Below, one piece after another: positions 15,259 to 24,472 of a stretch of 28,967 bases of DNA (position 1 is its first letter; every line of letters starts with the position of its first letter). Position numbers and translations under genes: made by a program. The notes under the pieces are model-generated. The model saw nothing but the letters and a program-made list of their open reading frames with translations. It did not search any database and was not told the origin of the DNA. This DNA is from JBCBTJ01 sp964597685 (lineage in GTDB: Bacteria; Pseudomonadota; Alphaproteobacteria; Caulobacterales; Hyphomonadaceae): the NCBI GenBank assembly GCA_964597685.1, contig CAZQZC010000014.1, positions 1 through 28,967 on the forward strand. The letters are read 5' to 3'.

Positions 15259-15762
15259 CTAAGCCTCGCCGTCGGTTTCGAACAGTGCGGCTTCGAGCGC
15301 TTCGCGCGGCGGTTTTCCAGCCCAGATGACAAAGTTCAAAGCGGGCACGAACTTATCGGCAGCATCCGCCGCAGCGGCCGTAAGGGCGCGAATCTCACCC
15401 TCAGACGGCTCGCCTCGGCCCAGAAGAGGCAAGGCGTGTCGGAATAGGATCACGCCTTCTTCGGCCCAATAATCGAAGTGCCCAAGCCACAGGCGCTCGT
15501 TCATCATCGAGATCAGTTCGATGATCGCAGCGCGGCGGGAAGCCTGCGGTTTGACATCAAGGGTGACCGAAAAGTGTATTGCTTCAGGCTCGCGCCGGTA
15601 GGCGAACAGCGCACCCATGTCGCCCCAGCGGGTGGGCGCGACGCATTGAATGGCGTCGTCGTCGTCGCGCTCGTGGGGCCAGCCGGCCGCTTCGAGGGCG
15701 TGTTCGATCGGCTCGAGCGGATCGACGACGGATTCTACGATTTCATTAAGGTCAAGGCTCAT
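15259..15762 (-). CDS. YbjN domain-containing protein
   Basis: A 167-aa protein of the YbjN family (a type III secretion chaperone-like fold). Visible landmarks are the N-terminal helix with DPLEPIEHALEAAGW, strands such as GDMGALFAYRREPEAIHFSV, then MMNERLWLGHFDYWAEEGVILFRH, and a C-terminal helical part ending FVIWAGKPPREALEAAL. GGAG lies 9 nt upstream of the ATG. The order ubiK - ybjN - proC is one I recall as conserved in many Alphaproteobacteria. The biochemical role is not known. Confidence 0.85.
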   Translation of the reverse strand: MSLDLNEIVESVVDPLEPIEHALEAAGWPHERDDDDAIQCVAPTRWGDMGALFAYRREPEAIHFSVTLDVKPQASRRAAIIELISMMNERLWLGHFDYWAEEGVILFRHALPLLGRGEPSEGEIRALTAAAADAADKFVPALNFVIWAGKPPREALEAALFETDGEA

Positions 15763-15877
15763 CGGAACATCTCCGAACGCGACGTGGACGAATCACCACG
15801 TCTTTGGACGCTATCACGCGCAGGCGACTGGACAAGGTGACGACGCGGTCCACCCACAAGGAAGAGGAACACGCGAA

Positions 15878-16132
15878 CTATTTTTTTCTCGACTTGGCCG
15901 CCTCAAGGTCGGCGACACGCGCTTCGAGCTCATCAATGCGGGCGAGCGCCGAACGCGCCAATTCTTTCAGGCTTTCGACTTCATCGCGGCTGGCGAGGTC
16001 CATCTCCGATACAAAGCGATCGGCTTGGCTGCGCATTGCAGTCCGGGCTTCTTCGCCAGCCGAGCGTGCTGCGCCCATCGCGCCTGTCATCAGATCTGCG
16101 AGATCATCTAGTATTGGATTCTGTGGCGGCAT
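15878..16132 (-). CDS. ubiK: UbiK-family accessory factor
   Basis: An 84-aa protein, nearly all helical. The N-terminal part (NPILDDLADLMTGAMGAARS) is amphipathic, and the C-terminal part (about 48-80, with VESLKELARSALARIDELEARV in register) is a coiled coil, ending in Lys/Arg. This is the BMFP/UbiK pattern. UbiK in E. coli helps the ubiquinone biosynthesis complex under aerobic conditions and binds membranes. A good AGGAGG precedes the ATG at 16132. It is divergent from lgt with 83 nt between starts. Confidence 0.82.
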   Translation of the reverse strand: MPPQNPILDDLADLMTGAMGAARSAGEEARTAMRSQADRFVSEMDLASRDEVESLKELARSALARIDELEARVADLEAAKSRKK

Positions 16133-16215
16133 GGGGGTACTCCTCCTTCGCCAATACGCAACTCAATCGGATCCCTAGCAAATGGGGGGCCGTGTAGACA
16201 GGGAAAAGGCGCCAA

Positions 16216-17178
16216 ATGTTCGCAGCGCTTCCATTTCCGGAATTCGATCCGGCGCTTTTCACCATTCCGGCGTTTGAGCTGTTCGGCTGGAGCCTCGGGC
16301 CCCTGCCGCTTCGGTGGTACGCCCTGGCTTACATCGCGGGCATCTTTTTCGGTTGGCGTTACGCAGTCTATCTGTCGCGCCGGCCGGCCCTGTTCGGCGG
16401 CCGCAGTCCGGCGACCCCGGACGATCTCGACGATCTGATCTTTTGGGTGATGATCGGGATCATCCTGGGCGGGCGCCTGGGTTACATCCTGTTCTACCTT
16501 CTGCCCTTCGAACCTGACCGGGTGCTTGGCGACCCGTTGACGGTGCTGCGGGTTTGGGAAGGCGGCATGTCGTTCCATGGCGGCCTCATAGGCGTAGCCG
16601 TGGCGATTGTCTTCGTCGCCCGATCTAGAAGCTTGAGCTTGATCAGGGTTGGCGACATCGCCGGCGTCGTCGCCCCGATCGGTCTTCTGTTCGGCCGGAT
16701 CGCCAATTTCATCAATGCGGAACTCTATGGCCGGGTGACGACCTCCCCGATCGGCGTTGTGTTTCCGGAGGGCAATGCAAACTCGCTTGGCGCGCCCGAA
16801 GCCTACAATTGGGAGGCGGGCGAGTGGGTCTACACGGGCGCCGAAATGCCGCGCCACGCCAGCCAATTGTACGAGGCCGGCCTGGAAGGCCTATTTTTGC
16901 TTTTGATCCTATCGATCGCAATCTTCCGGTTCGGCGCGTTCAAGCGGCCCGGCTTGGTGACAGGCCTGTTCCTCATCGGATACGGCCTCGGACGCTCGAT
17001 CGTCGAGAATTTCCGCCAGCCTGACGCGCATATCGGGTTCTTGCCCGGCGGGATCACGATGGGAATGTTGCTGTCGTTGCCCATGTGGATCGGCGGCGCT
17101 TGGCTCGTTTGGCGCGCCTACCGAAATCCGCCGATCTCCGCCGAACAGGCCTCAGGCGAGCCTGCGCCAGCAAAGTGA
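16216..17178 (+). CDS. lgt: Prolipoprotein diacylglyceryl transferase
   Basis: A 320-aa integral inner-membrane enzyme that transfers diacylglycerol from phosphatidylglycerol to the lipobox Cys of prolipoproteins. Seven or so hydrophobic helices are visible. Key family motifs: RWYALAYIAGI (33-43), GGRLGY (85-90), SFHGGLIG with His121, and the signature GRIANFINAELYGR (160-173). The C-terminal SIVENFRQPDAHIGF segment is also typical. AAAAGG precedes the ATG. The stop overlaps the next gene's GTG by 4 nt. It would act on the HfaB lipoprotein encoded in this window, among others. Confidence 0.96.
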   Translation: MFAALPFPEFDPALFTIPAFELFGWSLGPLPLRWYALAYIAGIFFGWRYAVYLSRRPALFGGRSPATPDDLDDLIFWVMIGIILGGRLGYILFYLLPFEPDRVLGDPLTVLRVWEGGMSFHGGLIGVAVAIVFVARSRSLSLIRVGDIAGVVAPIGLLFGRIANFINAELYGRVTTSPIGVVFPEGNANSLGAPEAYNWEAGEWVYTGAEMPRHASQLYEAGLEGLFLLLILSIAIFRFGAFKRPGLVTGLFLIGYGLGRSIVENFRQPDAHIGFLPGGITMGMLLSLPMWIGGAWLVWRAYRNPPISAEQASGEPAPAK

Positions 17179-18224
17179 GCCTTAAGGACCGGTTGATCCG
17201 GCTGATCCTTGCCGATGGTCCGCTGCCTGTATCCGCTTTCATGCAGGCTTGCCTGCATGATCCCGACGCAGGCTATTATGCGACGCGGCCGGGAGTGGCT
17301 CGGGATTTCATCACTGCGCCGGAGGCGAGCCAGATCTTTGGCGAGTTGATCGGCTTGTGGGCCGTCCATGAGTGGCGCGCCTTGGGCGCCCCTGATCCGT
17401 TCGCACTGGTGGAGCTTGGTCCGGGCCGTGGAACCCTGATGAGCGACGCTTTGCGCGCCGCCGCCGGCGTAAGCGAATACACCCGAGCGCTGCACTTGGA
17501 ACTCGTGGAGACGAGCCAGCCGCTGAAGGCGATCCAGGCTGAACGCTTGTCGAAATACGCGCCGACGTTCCGGACCAGTCTTAACGACGTTCCGCAGGGA
17601 CCGGCGATTATCTTGGCCAATGAGTTTTTGGACTGTCTGCCGGCGCGGCAATTCGTATCCGACGGGGGCGCTTGGCGCGAGCGGGTCGTTGGCGTTGGGG
17701 CGGACGAGGCTCTGGTATTCGGATTGTCCGTCGATCGCCGTCATAGCGAATTGGCCAGCGCGGGCGGCGCCTCGCATGAGGTGCAACCTGGTCTCGAACC
17801 GCTCATCGCCGATCTAAGCGTGCGGTCTGAGGCCGGAGCCCGATTTCGCGCGCTCTTCATTGATTATGGCGAAGCCGAGCGTGCGCCCGCCGATACGCTG
17901 CGGGCCTATCGAAACGGGGTGCAGGAGGACCCGCTCGCCAATCCTGGCCTCGCAGACCTGACAGTGGATGTGGACTTCGGCCGTCTGGGGCGTCTCGCCC
18001 GCAGGGCGGGGTTGGATGTCGCCGGGCCGGTTGAGCAAGGCCCTTTCCTGATCGGGCTTGGCGCACAGGCTCGCCTTGACGCGCTGGTCGCCGCGACCCC
18101 CGACGCGGCCGAGGCGACCTATGCCGGCGCTCGCAAATTGGTCGACCCCGCTGAGATGGGCGCGCGATTCAAGGTGATCTGTCTATCTTCGCCTGGATTG
18201 CCCGCGCCCGCAGGATTTGGATGA
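17175..18224 (+). CDS. Class I SAM-dependent methyltransferase, MidA/NDUFAF7 family
   Basis: A 349-aa protein. GTG at 17175 forms a GTGA overlap with the lgt stop; upstream in-frame codons lie inside lgt. Landmarks are AFMQACLHDPDAGYY (21-35), DFITAPEASQIFGELIG (44-60), the SAM motif VELGPGRGTLM (79-89) and LANEFLDCLPARQF (147-160). Eukaryotic relatives methylate an arginine of a complex I subunit (NDUFS2) and are needed for complex I assembly; the bacterial role may be the same but is not proven. Its stop overlaps the pgeF ATG by 4 nt, so lgt, this gene and pgeF form one tightly coupled operon. Confidence 0.9.
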   Translation: MSLKDRLIRLILADGPLPVSAFMQACLHDPDAGYYATRPGVARDFITAPEASQIFGELIGLWAVHEWRALGAPDPFALVELGPGRGTLMSDALRAAAGVSEYTRALHLELVETSQPLKAIQAERLSKYAPTFRTSLNDVPQGPAIILANEFLDCLPARQFVSDGGAWRERVVGVGADEALVFGLSVDRRHSELASAGGASHEVQPGLEPLIADLSVRSEAGARFRALFIDYGEAERAPADTLRAYRNGVQEDPLANPGLADLTVDVDFGRLGRLARRAGLDVAGPVEQGPFLIGLGAQARLDALVAATPDAAEATYAGARKLVDPAEMGARFKVICLSSPGLPAPAGFG

Positions 18225-19051
18225 AGCGAGGCGGGCTTTCGTCGGCGGGCTTTGCGGGCCATATCCGGTCCATGACGCATCCCCCAAGCCTCGCCGCATC
18301 CCATTTCGCGCCAGACTCCGTGATCGCCCATGCCTTCTTCGGACGCGAGGGCGGGGTGTCGACAGGTCTTTACGCCAGTCTGAATGTCGGACCGGGATCT
18401 GACGATTCGCCCGAAGCCGTCGCCGAAAATCGTAAGCGGGTCGCGGCGTCGGTCGGCGCGCCGGGGCCCGAACACTTGCTGTCGCTCTACCAAATCCACT
18501 CCGCGGACGCGTTAATCGTTGACGCCCCCTTTGGCCCAGAGCGTCCTCAAGCCGACGCCATGGCGACCAAGACGCCAGGGCTTGCTCTCTGTGTCCTCGC
18601 CGCCGATTGCGCGCCTGTCTTGTTCGCCGACGCCGAGGCGGGCGTGATCGGCGCCGCCCATGCGGGTTGGAAAGGCGCGCTTGGCGGGGTGTGCGAGGCT
18701 GCGGTGGCGGCTATGGAGCGGCTCGGCGCAGATCGAGGGCGCATTTCGGCGGCGATCGGTCCGTGCATTGCGCAGGCGAGCTATGAGGTCGGTCCTGAAT
18801 TCGAAGCGCGCTTCGTCGATCAGGAGGCTTGGAGCGCGAGGCATTTTCAGTCCGGCGAGGGAGATCGCAGCCATTTTGATCTGCCTGGCTACCTTCAAGC
18901 GAAACTCATGCGCTCGGGGGTCGCGCGAACGGATTGGCTGAATAGAGATACGCGCACGCTAGAGGACGCTTATTTCTCGAACCGGCGGCGTAATCAGCGC
19001 GGAGAGCCGGATTATGGCCGTAACGCGTCTGTGATCATGTTGCGCGGATAA
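18221..19051 (+). CDS. pgeF: Peptidoglycan editing factor PgeF (multicopper-polyphenol-oxidase fold)
   Basis: Up to 276 aa. The ATG at 18221 overlaps the previous stop (ATGA); an internal ATG at 18272 is an alternative that would remove an 17-residue basic extension. The conserved metal/catalytic triad is present: His93 in YQIHSAD, Cys130 in LAADCAPV and His147 in GAAHAGWKG. Other family segments are GGVSTGLYASLNVG and AIGPCIAQASYEVG. In E. coli the family removes wrongly incorporated L-Ser from muropeptide precursors; relatives also have purine nucleoside activity. Being next to lgt it sits among envelope genes. Confidence 0.92.
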   Translation: MKRGGLSSAGFAGHIRSMTHPPSLAASHFAPDSVIAHAFFGREGGVSTGLYASLNVGPGSDDSPEAVAENRKRVAASVGAPGPEHLLSLYQIHSADALIVDAPFGPERPQADAMATKTPGLALCVLAADCAPVLFADAEAGVIGAAHAGWKGALGGVCEAAVAAMERLGADRGRISAAIGPCIAQASYEVGPEFEARFVDQEAWSARHFQSGEGDRSHFDLPGYLQAKLMRSGVARTDWLNRDTRTLEDAYFSNRRRNQRGEPDYGRNASVIMLRG

Positions 19052-19143
19052 GCTCCGAACGCAGCGCTTATCGAGACGTTGCGCCTGCGAACCGATTGAG
19101 ACAAAAGCGTGACACTCGCAACGCTGTCGGGGGCTGAACGCGA

Positions 19144-20076
19144 ATGAAACTTCTCTCCTGCAACGCCAACAAGCCGTTGGCGGCGGCCATCGCCGATTAT
19201 CTGGACGCGCCGCTCACTGAAGCGGAGGTCAAGACCTTCGCCGACAACGAAGTCTTCGTGCGCATCAACGAAAATGTTCGTGGGACGGATGTCTTCGTCA
19301 TTCAGTCGACCTCGGCGCCGGCGAACGACAATCTGATGGAGTTATTGATCTGCATCGACGCGCTGGCGCGGGCCTCGGCGCGGCGTATCACGGCGGTGAT
19401 CCCGTATTTCGGCTATGCGCGGCAAGATCGAAAGACCGACGGGCGAACGCCGATTTCGGCCAAGCTCGTGGCCAATCTTATCTCGACGGCTGGCGCGGAC
19501 CGCGTTTTGACGATCGATCTGCACGCCGGGCAGATCCAGGGCTTCTTCGACGTTCCCACCGACAATCTCATCGCCGCGCCCGTCATGGAGAAAGATATCC
19601 GTGAGCGTTACAACGGCGACGATATCATGATCGTTTCGCCCGATGTCGGCGGCGTTGTCCGCGCCCGGTCGCTCGCCAACCGGCTCGGATGCGATCTCGC
19701 CATCGTCGACAAGCGTCGACCCCACGCCGGCGTCAGCGAGGTGATGAACATTATTGGCGACGTCAGCGGGAGGCGTTGTATTCTCGTAGATGATATCTGC
19801 GATTCCGGCGGCACGCTTTGCAACGCGGCTGCGGCGCTCAAAAAGGAGGGCGCGGTAAGCGTGTCCGCCTATGTGACGCACGGCGTCCTTTCCAACAACG
19901 CTGTCAAGCGCGTTGAGGGCTCCGAGATGGACGAATTGGTTATCGCAGACACGATCAAGCCGCGTGGCGAAGACCTCAAATCGAGTTCGCTGCGCGTGCT
20001 TCCGATCGCTCCACTACTCGGCGAGGCGATCCGTCGGATCGCCAATGAAGAGAGCGTATCTAAGCTGTTCGACTGA
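19144..20076 (+). CDS. prs: Ribose-phosphate pyrophosphokinase
   Basis: A 310-aa class I PRPP synthetase, making 5-phosphoribosyl-1-pyrophosphate from ribose-5-phosphate and ATP for nucleotide, His and Trp synthesis. Motifs: [16 protein letters not shown] (32-47), [10 protein letters not shown] (88-97, ATP), [11 protein letters not shown] (125-135), the flexible-loop region around VDKRRP (188-193), and the ribose-5-phosphate loop [12 protein letters not shown] (214-225). Length and motifs are complete. It stands 92 nt after pgeF with its own likely promoter, and converges on the PAS gene with 11 nt between the ends. Confidence 0.96.
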   Translation: MKLLSCNANKPLAAAIADYLDAPLTEAEVKTFADNEVFVRINENVRGTDVFVIQSTSAPANDNLMELLICIDALARASARRITAVIPYFGYARQDRKTDGRTPISAKLVANLISTAGADRVLTIDLHAGQIQGFFDVPTDNLIAAPVMEKDIRERYNGDDIMIVSPDVGGVVRARSLANRLGCDLAIVDKRRPHAGVSEVMNIIGDVSGRRCILVDDICDSGGTLCNAAAALKKEGAVSVSAYVTHGVLSNNAVKRVEGSEMDELVIADTIKPRGEDLKSSSLRVLPIAPLLGEAIRRIANEESVSKLFD

Positions 20077-20087
20077 GCGGTCGCGAT

Positions 20088-20651
20088 TTAGGTCGCTTGC
20101 GCCGGCTCCGGGGAATTGTTGGCGATCAGACGAAGACTAGGCTTGGCTGGGCGGCGCTCAGGCATCACAGCCGCGGTAACATTGTGCGTCTCTATCGGTC
20201 TGCCGCACAACACGCTCTCATCGCCGAGCGTCTGGTATAATCCCAACAATCGAGGCGTTCCGCTGCGCCCTCCGTTTAGAGGCGCGATCGCAATTTCGAG
20301 CTGGATCCGAGCTCGCGCCGCAGTTTCCCCCCAAACCCGCAGGAGGCCTGGCGATTGCTCGGAGGCGACCGCTTCGGCGAGGGCGCACACGACGCTACGA
20401 TCGGCGCCTTCGAAAAGCGTCAGGAAATCCACTTGCGACAAATCATGTCCAAGAAGGCCGGGTAGTTTTTCTCCCGCAATTCTGAATGGGACGGATCCGC
20501 CTTTCTTAGGGGACAGCACAAACAGCCTGCTTAGCAATCCAGGATAATCGTCAGCCGCTGGGCCGCCAGAATTGCTCTGTGTTCTCGATGACATTCGCTT
20601 CCAGGCTTGCAGCATCGCCTGCGTGTTCGGGTGGATTGCATGATCCGCCAT
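20088..20651 (-). CDS. PAS domain protein (PAS_5 type)
   Basis: A 187-aa soluble protein. The central part, from about residue 37 (YPGLLSRLFVL), through VPFRIAGEKLPGLLGHDLSQVDFL to APLNGGRSGTPRLLGLYQTL, matches the PAS_5 domain found in many alphaproteobacterial single-domain proteins. No kinase, receiver or cyclase domain is attached. The C-terminal 30 residues are basic and probably flexible. PAS_5 proteins have no assigned function that I know of; a role as a sensory or adaptor module is inferred. AGGGG lies about 13 nt upstream of the ATG. Confidence 0.8.
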   Translation of the reverse strand: MADHAIHPNTQAMLQAWKRMSSRTQSNSGGPAADDYPGLLSRLFVLSPKKGGSVPFRIAGEKLPGLLGHDLSQVDFLTLFEGADRSVVCALAEAVASEQSPGLLRVWGETAARARIQLEIAIAPLNGGRSGTPRLLGLYQTLGDESVLCGRPIETHNVTAAVMPERRPAKPSLRLIANNSPEPAQAT

Positions 20652-20798
20652 GTGTCTACGACCCCTCGTCTATTTTGCAGCGGTATCCGCAATCCCCAAG
20701 CCAGCTGTCTCGACCCGTTTCGGGGCGATCGTCGCCCATCACGGGAGTGCTGGCCCAAAACCTGCTTCCCGACAGGCGAAGAATGAGGGAGGGGGCCG

Positions 20799-21704
20799 AT
20801 GGGCGTTTCAGCACGACACAGTTTCATGGCGGTCTGTATGCTGATGGGCGCTGGACTCGGTGGCTGGGCTGCAGCTGACGGACCCGCTGGCAAAAAGCCG
20901 TCGTCCGCGTGCTGCGCGGGCCAAAAAGGGCATAGAATCAACGTCCCAAACGTTTCAGTCGCTGGGCCGAACATTCACGTTTCGACACCGAGCGTGATTG
21001 TCAGACAAGGCAACGTCAGCGTCGGCGGCGCGAGCTTTGTCGACACCCGTATCGTTATAGGCGGCGGCTCAGCCGGGGCGGGGACATTCGTCTCGGCCGG
21101 CGGCTCGTTCTTCTCGCCGAGCCCGGTGCCGCCGAGCGCGATCACTGACCTTTCCGTCGAGGGCGGGGAGGAGACTTACACCGAGCTTGTTACTGAGGAC
21201 GTGCCGTATGAGGAGACCGTTTGCGTCGACCAGCCGGCGAGCCTGGTCGCTCAACCAGTCCAGGCTGTTTGTATCGACGACAAGGGCGCTCCTCACCCCG
21301 CGTCCCAGGCCTTCCCGGGTGAAGCGGTCGATGCAGATTATGACGGCGAACTGTTCCGCTGTGTCGCGGGCACGCGCATGCAGGTGACAATCGGTGAACT
21401 TGCCGGCGGCGAATCTACGGCGACGGGCCAGACCTTCGCCTGTGACAAGGGCGAGGCGCTGGTCCACGCCCCAGGCGGTGCGCTATCTTGCGCGCCAGCG
21501 AGTCCCCAGCGCGAATGTAATGAGCGTTCACTGCTCCGGCGCTACGGCCCCGGCGCCAAACTGGTCAGCGCGCCGCCCCAAGGGCAATGTGTGGACGTTG
21601 TGCGGCGCGGGGTCCGAACGGTGACCCGTGAAGTCGAGCGCAAATTACCTGCCCAACCCGGAAATATCGTACTCGATGGCGGGGTCGGGCAAACGGTCTT
21701 TTAG
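20799..21704 (+). CDS. Cys-rich secreted protein of unknown function
   Basis: A 301-aa exported protein with GAGGGAGGGG just upstream of the ATG and a signal peptide ending near Ala24-Ala26. After a Cys-Cys pair (38-39) comes a strand-rich stretch with repeated N/P-x-V-x-V units (NVPNVSVAGPNIHVSTPS, then GNVSVGG), then a Gly/Ser-rich linker. The second half has seven further Cys (142, 158, 188, 215, 231, 240, 264) in segments such as YTELVTEDVPYEETVCV, AVCIDDKGAPHPASQ and CNERSLLRRYGPG, ending TVTREVERKLP. Disulfide-stabilised surface or periplasmic domains are likely. I recall similar proteins in relatives without known function. It precedes the TonB-dependent receptor by 155 nt. Confidence 0.75.
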   Translation: MGVSARHSFMAVCMLMGAGLGGWAAADGPAGKKPSSACCAGQKGHRINVPNVSVAGPNIHVSTPSVIVRQGNVSVGGASFVDTRIVIGGGSAGAGTFVSAGGSFFSPSPVPPSAITDLSVEGGEETYTELVTEDVPYEETVCVDQPASLVAQPVQAVCIDDKGAPHPASQAFPGEAVDADYDGELFRCVAGTRMQVTIGELAGGESTATGQTFACDKGEALVHAPGGALSCAPASPQRECNERSLLRRYGPGAKLVSAPPQGQCVDVVRRGVRTVTREVERKLPAQPGNIVLDGGVGQTVF

Positions 21705-21859
21705 GTGTAGTACGGTAATTCCCAAGGCGTTGCGGTAAAGCCACGCTCGGCGATCGATTGCTGTCCGCTGCGTCTGCGCGCTTGCGCAAAGCGGCGGCGC
21801 ACGTACTCCTCAGACATCGATAATCAAACAATTCCGATATCTATCCAGGGAGAACGCCG

Positions 21860-24418
21860 GTGAAAAAACGCCACTGCTCAATCAAACACTCAATGTCTTC
21901 TCGCGGAACGCTGACAGCTAGCGCCGGTCTAGGGGCGCTCGTTGCCGCGTTTGCCGGGCCTGCGACAGCTCAAGAGGCTGACGACGCCCAGGATTCGGCG
22001 CGCCGCCTCAACACGGTCGTCGTGGAAGCAACCCGACGCGAAGGCGTCACCGTGCAGGACGTGCCTGTGGCCGTTACGGCGTTCGATCCGGAATTGTTGG
22101 AAGCCTCAAACTTCCAACGCGTGAACGACCTCGAGCAGCTTTCTCCGAGCGTTCAGATCACACAAGGTCAGTCGGCTTCGGCGGGCACGTCGATCTCGAT
22201 CCGCGGCATCGGCACCGGCGCGGACAATTTCGGGTTCGAGCCGGCGGTCGGCATCTTTGTCGACGGGGTGTTCCGCACCCGGACCGGCATCGGCATTTCA
22301 GAGCTGCCGGAGCTTGCTGGCGTCGAAGTGCTTCGCGGTCCTCAAGGCACCCTGTTCGGCCGCAACACGTCTGCGGGCGTTGTTAACATACGCACCGCGG
22401 CGCCTGAATTCGATCCCCGCGTTTCCGCGCGCATCGGATTTGGAAACTTCGAGGCGCTTGACGCTGGGTTTACGGTCACCGGGCCGCTCACCGATACGAT
22501 TGCGGCGCGATTTGATGCGAATTATCGTCGCCGCGACGGCTTCATCGAAGACGTGAATTCCGGCGAGGATTTCAACAATATCGATCGCTTTCAACTTCGT
22601 GGGCAATTGCTGTGGGAGCAAGGCGACGCCTCGCTACGGTTCATCGGCGACTATTCCGAAACCAATGAAGCTTGCTGCGCCGTAACGGTTGACGTTCTGG
22701 GCGCAACGGCTCCCATCATTCAGGCCGGCGCGGCGGATCTCGGCCTCGTCGGATTCATCGACCCAGCCGACGATACGAGTTTGTTTGACGCGGCCTTCTC
22801 GCCAAACCGCCCCTTTATCGACAATGTTGAGGAATTCGGCTTCTCGCTCGAATACAACAACAAGTTCAGCTTCGGTAACTTCACGTCAATCACGGCGTAT
22901 CGCGACTTTGAGGCCTTCCGGACCCAGGACATCGATTTCTCGGGACTGGACTTCGCGTTCCGCGACGGAGACATCAACGCCGACGCGACCTTTACCCAGG
23001 AATTCCGTCTTCAGGATCAGGCCGGTCCGCTGGATTGGCTGGTCGGCGTGTTCTTCTTGAACCAGCGCATTGACTTCCAAGAAAGCATCCAGGTCGGCCC
23101 GCAATCGGACTTCTTCACGGACAATGCGGCCGCAGCCCTCGGGGGCGGCCAATTGGTGGGTACGTTGGACCCGACAGGCACGATCATCCCGTCGTTGCTG
23201 GGGAGCATCAATCCGTTCACCGGTGAAGCGGCCCCGCCAGGGGTGCCGACGCCAGCGGGTCTTTTCCCGATATTCCTGCCGCCCACACCGGAAGGCTCGG
23301 GCCAGGACGTTGACCTCTTTGACCTCAATACAAACGCCGTTGCGATCTTCTCGCACAACGAGTTTTCGATTACGGAGCAGCTCTCCGCGACCTTGGGCGT
23401 CCGCTACAATTACGAGAACCGGCAGTTCGACGCCGATCTCAATTCGGTTGCGCCGGCATGTGATTTCATTGCAACCAGTCTTCCTCTCGGGACAGGCGCC
23501 GCTCTGGGGGCGCTTGGGTCGATCGCTTGTAATCCCGCTATCAACACGGAATTCAACGGCGTGTTCGAAGACAGCCGGACTGAGAACGAAGTGACCGGAA
23601 CGTTCAAACTGTCCTACGAGCCGACGCCGGACTGGCTGTTCTTCGCGGGCTACACGCGTGGTTTCAAGTCAGGTAGCTTCAACCTGACCCGTCAGGGATT
23701 TGAATCCATCGTCTTTTCGCCGGTGGATCCGACAACAGGTCTGTCCACATCCGATGGGCCGGACGCCGGCGACCTGGAATTTGAGGAAGAGACCGTCAAT
23801 TCGTTCGAGGCCGGTTTCAAATCCACGTTGTTCAACGGCAATGTCCAGTTCAACGCGGTCGGCTTCTACCAGGACATCAACGACTTCCAAGAGAACGTCT
23901 TCAACGGCACGAATTTCCTCGTCGCGGGCGTTGATGTGGAGAACATCGGCGTTGAGATCGATACGATCGTGTCGCCGGTCGAAGGCTTGGTCCTACAAGG
24001 CGGCTTCATCTACGTGAGCGCCGAACGGACGGAGGACCTGCCCTTTGTGCCTGGCTCCGAGGGCGCCCAGCTGGGGAACACGCCGGAATTCGTGATCACC
24101 GGCCAGGGGACGTATACACGTCCGATCGGCAATAATCTTGTCGGCTTCGCGCATATGAACGTACGGTGGCAGTCTGCAACCAATTTGACCGTCTTTGAAG
24201 CGCTGGAGCCCGTCGACAATGGCGCGTTCGCAACCGTCGGCGCCAGAATTGGTGTGCGCGACCCCAACAATCGATGGGAAGTTTCGGCCTTTGGCACGAA
24301 CCTCTTCAACCAGGACTTCAACGTTCAAGGTTTCACGATACCCCTTCAAGACAGCATTGCTGTCTTTCCAGGCGAACCACGCTTCTGGGGCGCTGAGCTG
24401 AAGGTGAACTTCCAATAA
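21860..24418 (+). CDS. TonB-dependent outer-membrane receptor
   Basis: An 852-aa receptor. GTG at 21860 with AGGGAG 7 nt upstream was chosen; the signal peptide ends near ATAQ (residue 38). A TonB-box-like segment LNTVVVEATRR (49-59) is followed by the plug domain: VQDVPVAVTAF, the SIRGIGTG segment, GIFVDGVFRTRTG, VEVLRGPQGTLFGRNTSAG and NIRTAAP. The rest is a 22-stranded barrel pattern of alternating aromatic residues, with ADWLFFAGYTRGFKSGSFN-like strands (read WLFFAGYTRGFKSGSFN) and a C-terminal FWGAELKVNFQ ending on a hydrophobic strand. It belongs to the large sphingomonad/Hyphomonadaceae group of receptors whose substrates (siderophores, vitamin B12, glycans, plant or lipid compounds) cannot be read from sequence. 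Confidence 0.95.
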   Translation: MKKRHCSIKHSMSSRGTLTASAGLGALVAAFAGPATAQEADDAQDSARRLNTVVVEATRREGVTVQDVPVAVTAFDPELLEASNFQRVNDLEQLSPSVQITQGQSASAGTSISIRGIGTGADNFGFEPAVGIFVDGVFRTRTGIGISELPELAGVEVLRGPQGTLFGRNTSAGVVNIRTAAPEFDPRVSARIGFGNFEALDAGFTVTGPLTDTIAARFDANYRRRDGFIEDVNSGEDFNNIDRFQLRGQLLWEQGDASLRFIGDYSETNEACCAVTVDVLGATAPIIQAGAADLGLVGFIDPADDTSLFDAAFSPNRPFIDNVEEFGFSLEYNNKFSFGNFTSITAYRDFEAFRTQDIDFSGLDFAFRDGDINADATFTQEFRLQDQAGPLDWLVGVFFLNQRIDFQESIQVGPQSDFFTDNAAAALGGGQLVGTLDPTGTIIPSLLGSINPFTGEAAPPGVPTPAGLFPIFLPPTPEGSGQDVDLFDLNTNAVAIFSHNEFSITEQLSATLGVRYNYENRQFDADLNSVAPACDFIATSLPLGTGAALGALGSIACNPAINTEFNGVFEDSRTENEVTGTFKLSYEPTPDWLFFAGYTRGFKSGSFNLTRQGFESIVFSPVDPTTGLSTSDGPDAGDLEFEEETVNSFEAGFKSTLFNGNVQFNAVGFYQDINDFQENVFNGTNFLVAGVDVENIGVEIDTIVSPVEGLVLQGGFIYVSAERTEDLPFVPGSEGAQLGNTPEFVITGQGTYTRPIGNNLVGFAHMNVRWQSATNLTVFEALEPVDNGAFATVGARIGVRDPNNRWEVSAFGTNLFNQDFNVQGFTIPLQDSIAVFPGEPRFWGAELKVNFQ

Positions 24419-24443
24419 GCGGCTTTGGTCGTTGAGTAAGCGA

Positions 24444-24472
24444 GCCCGCGCTTTCGAGCGCGGGCTTTTCTT
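24444..24472 (+). terminator. Intrinsic terminator of the TonB-dependent receptor gene
   Basis: GCCCGCGCT (24444-24452) pairs perfectly with AGCGCGGGC (24457-24465) around a TTCG loop, followed by TTTTCTT. The T-tract overlaps the stop codon of the convergent DUF4345 gene. Confidence 0.9.

Noticed and set aside
17240..17259. Near-perfect palindrome CATGCAGGC-TT-GCCTGCATG
   Set aside because: It lies inside the conserved FMQACLHDP coding segment of the methyltransferase gene, so codon choice explains it; no regulatory role is suggested by position.
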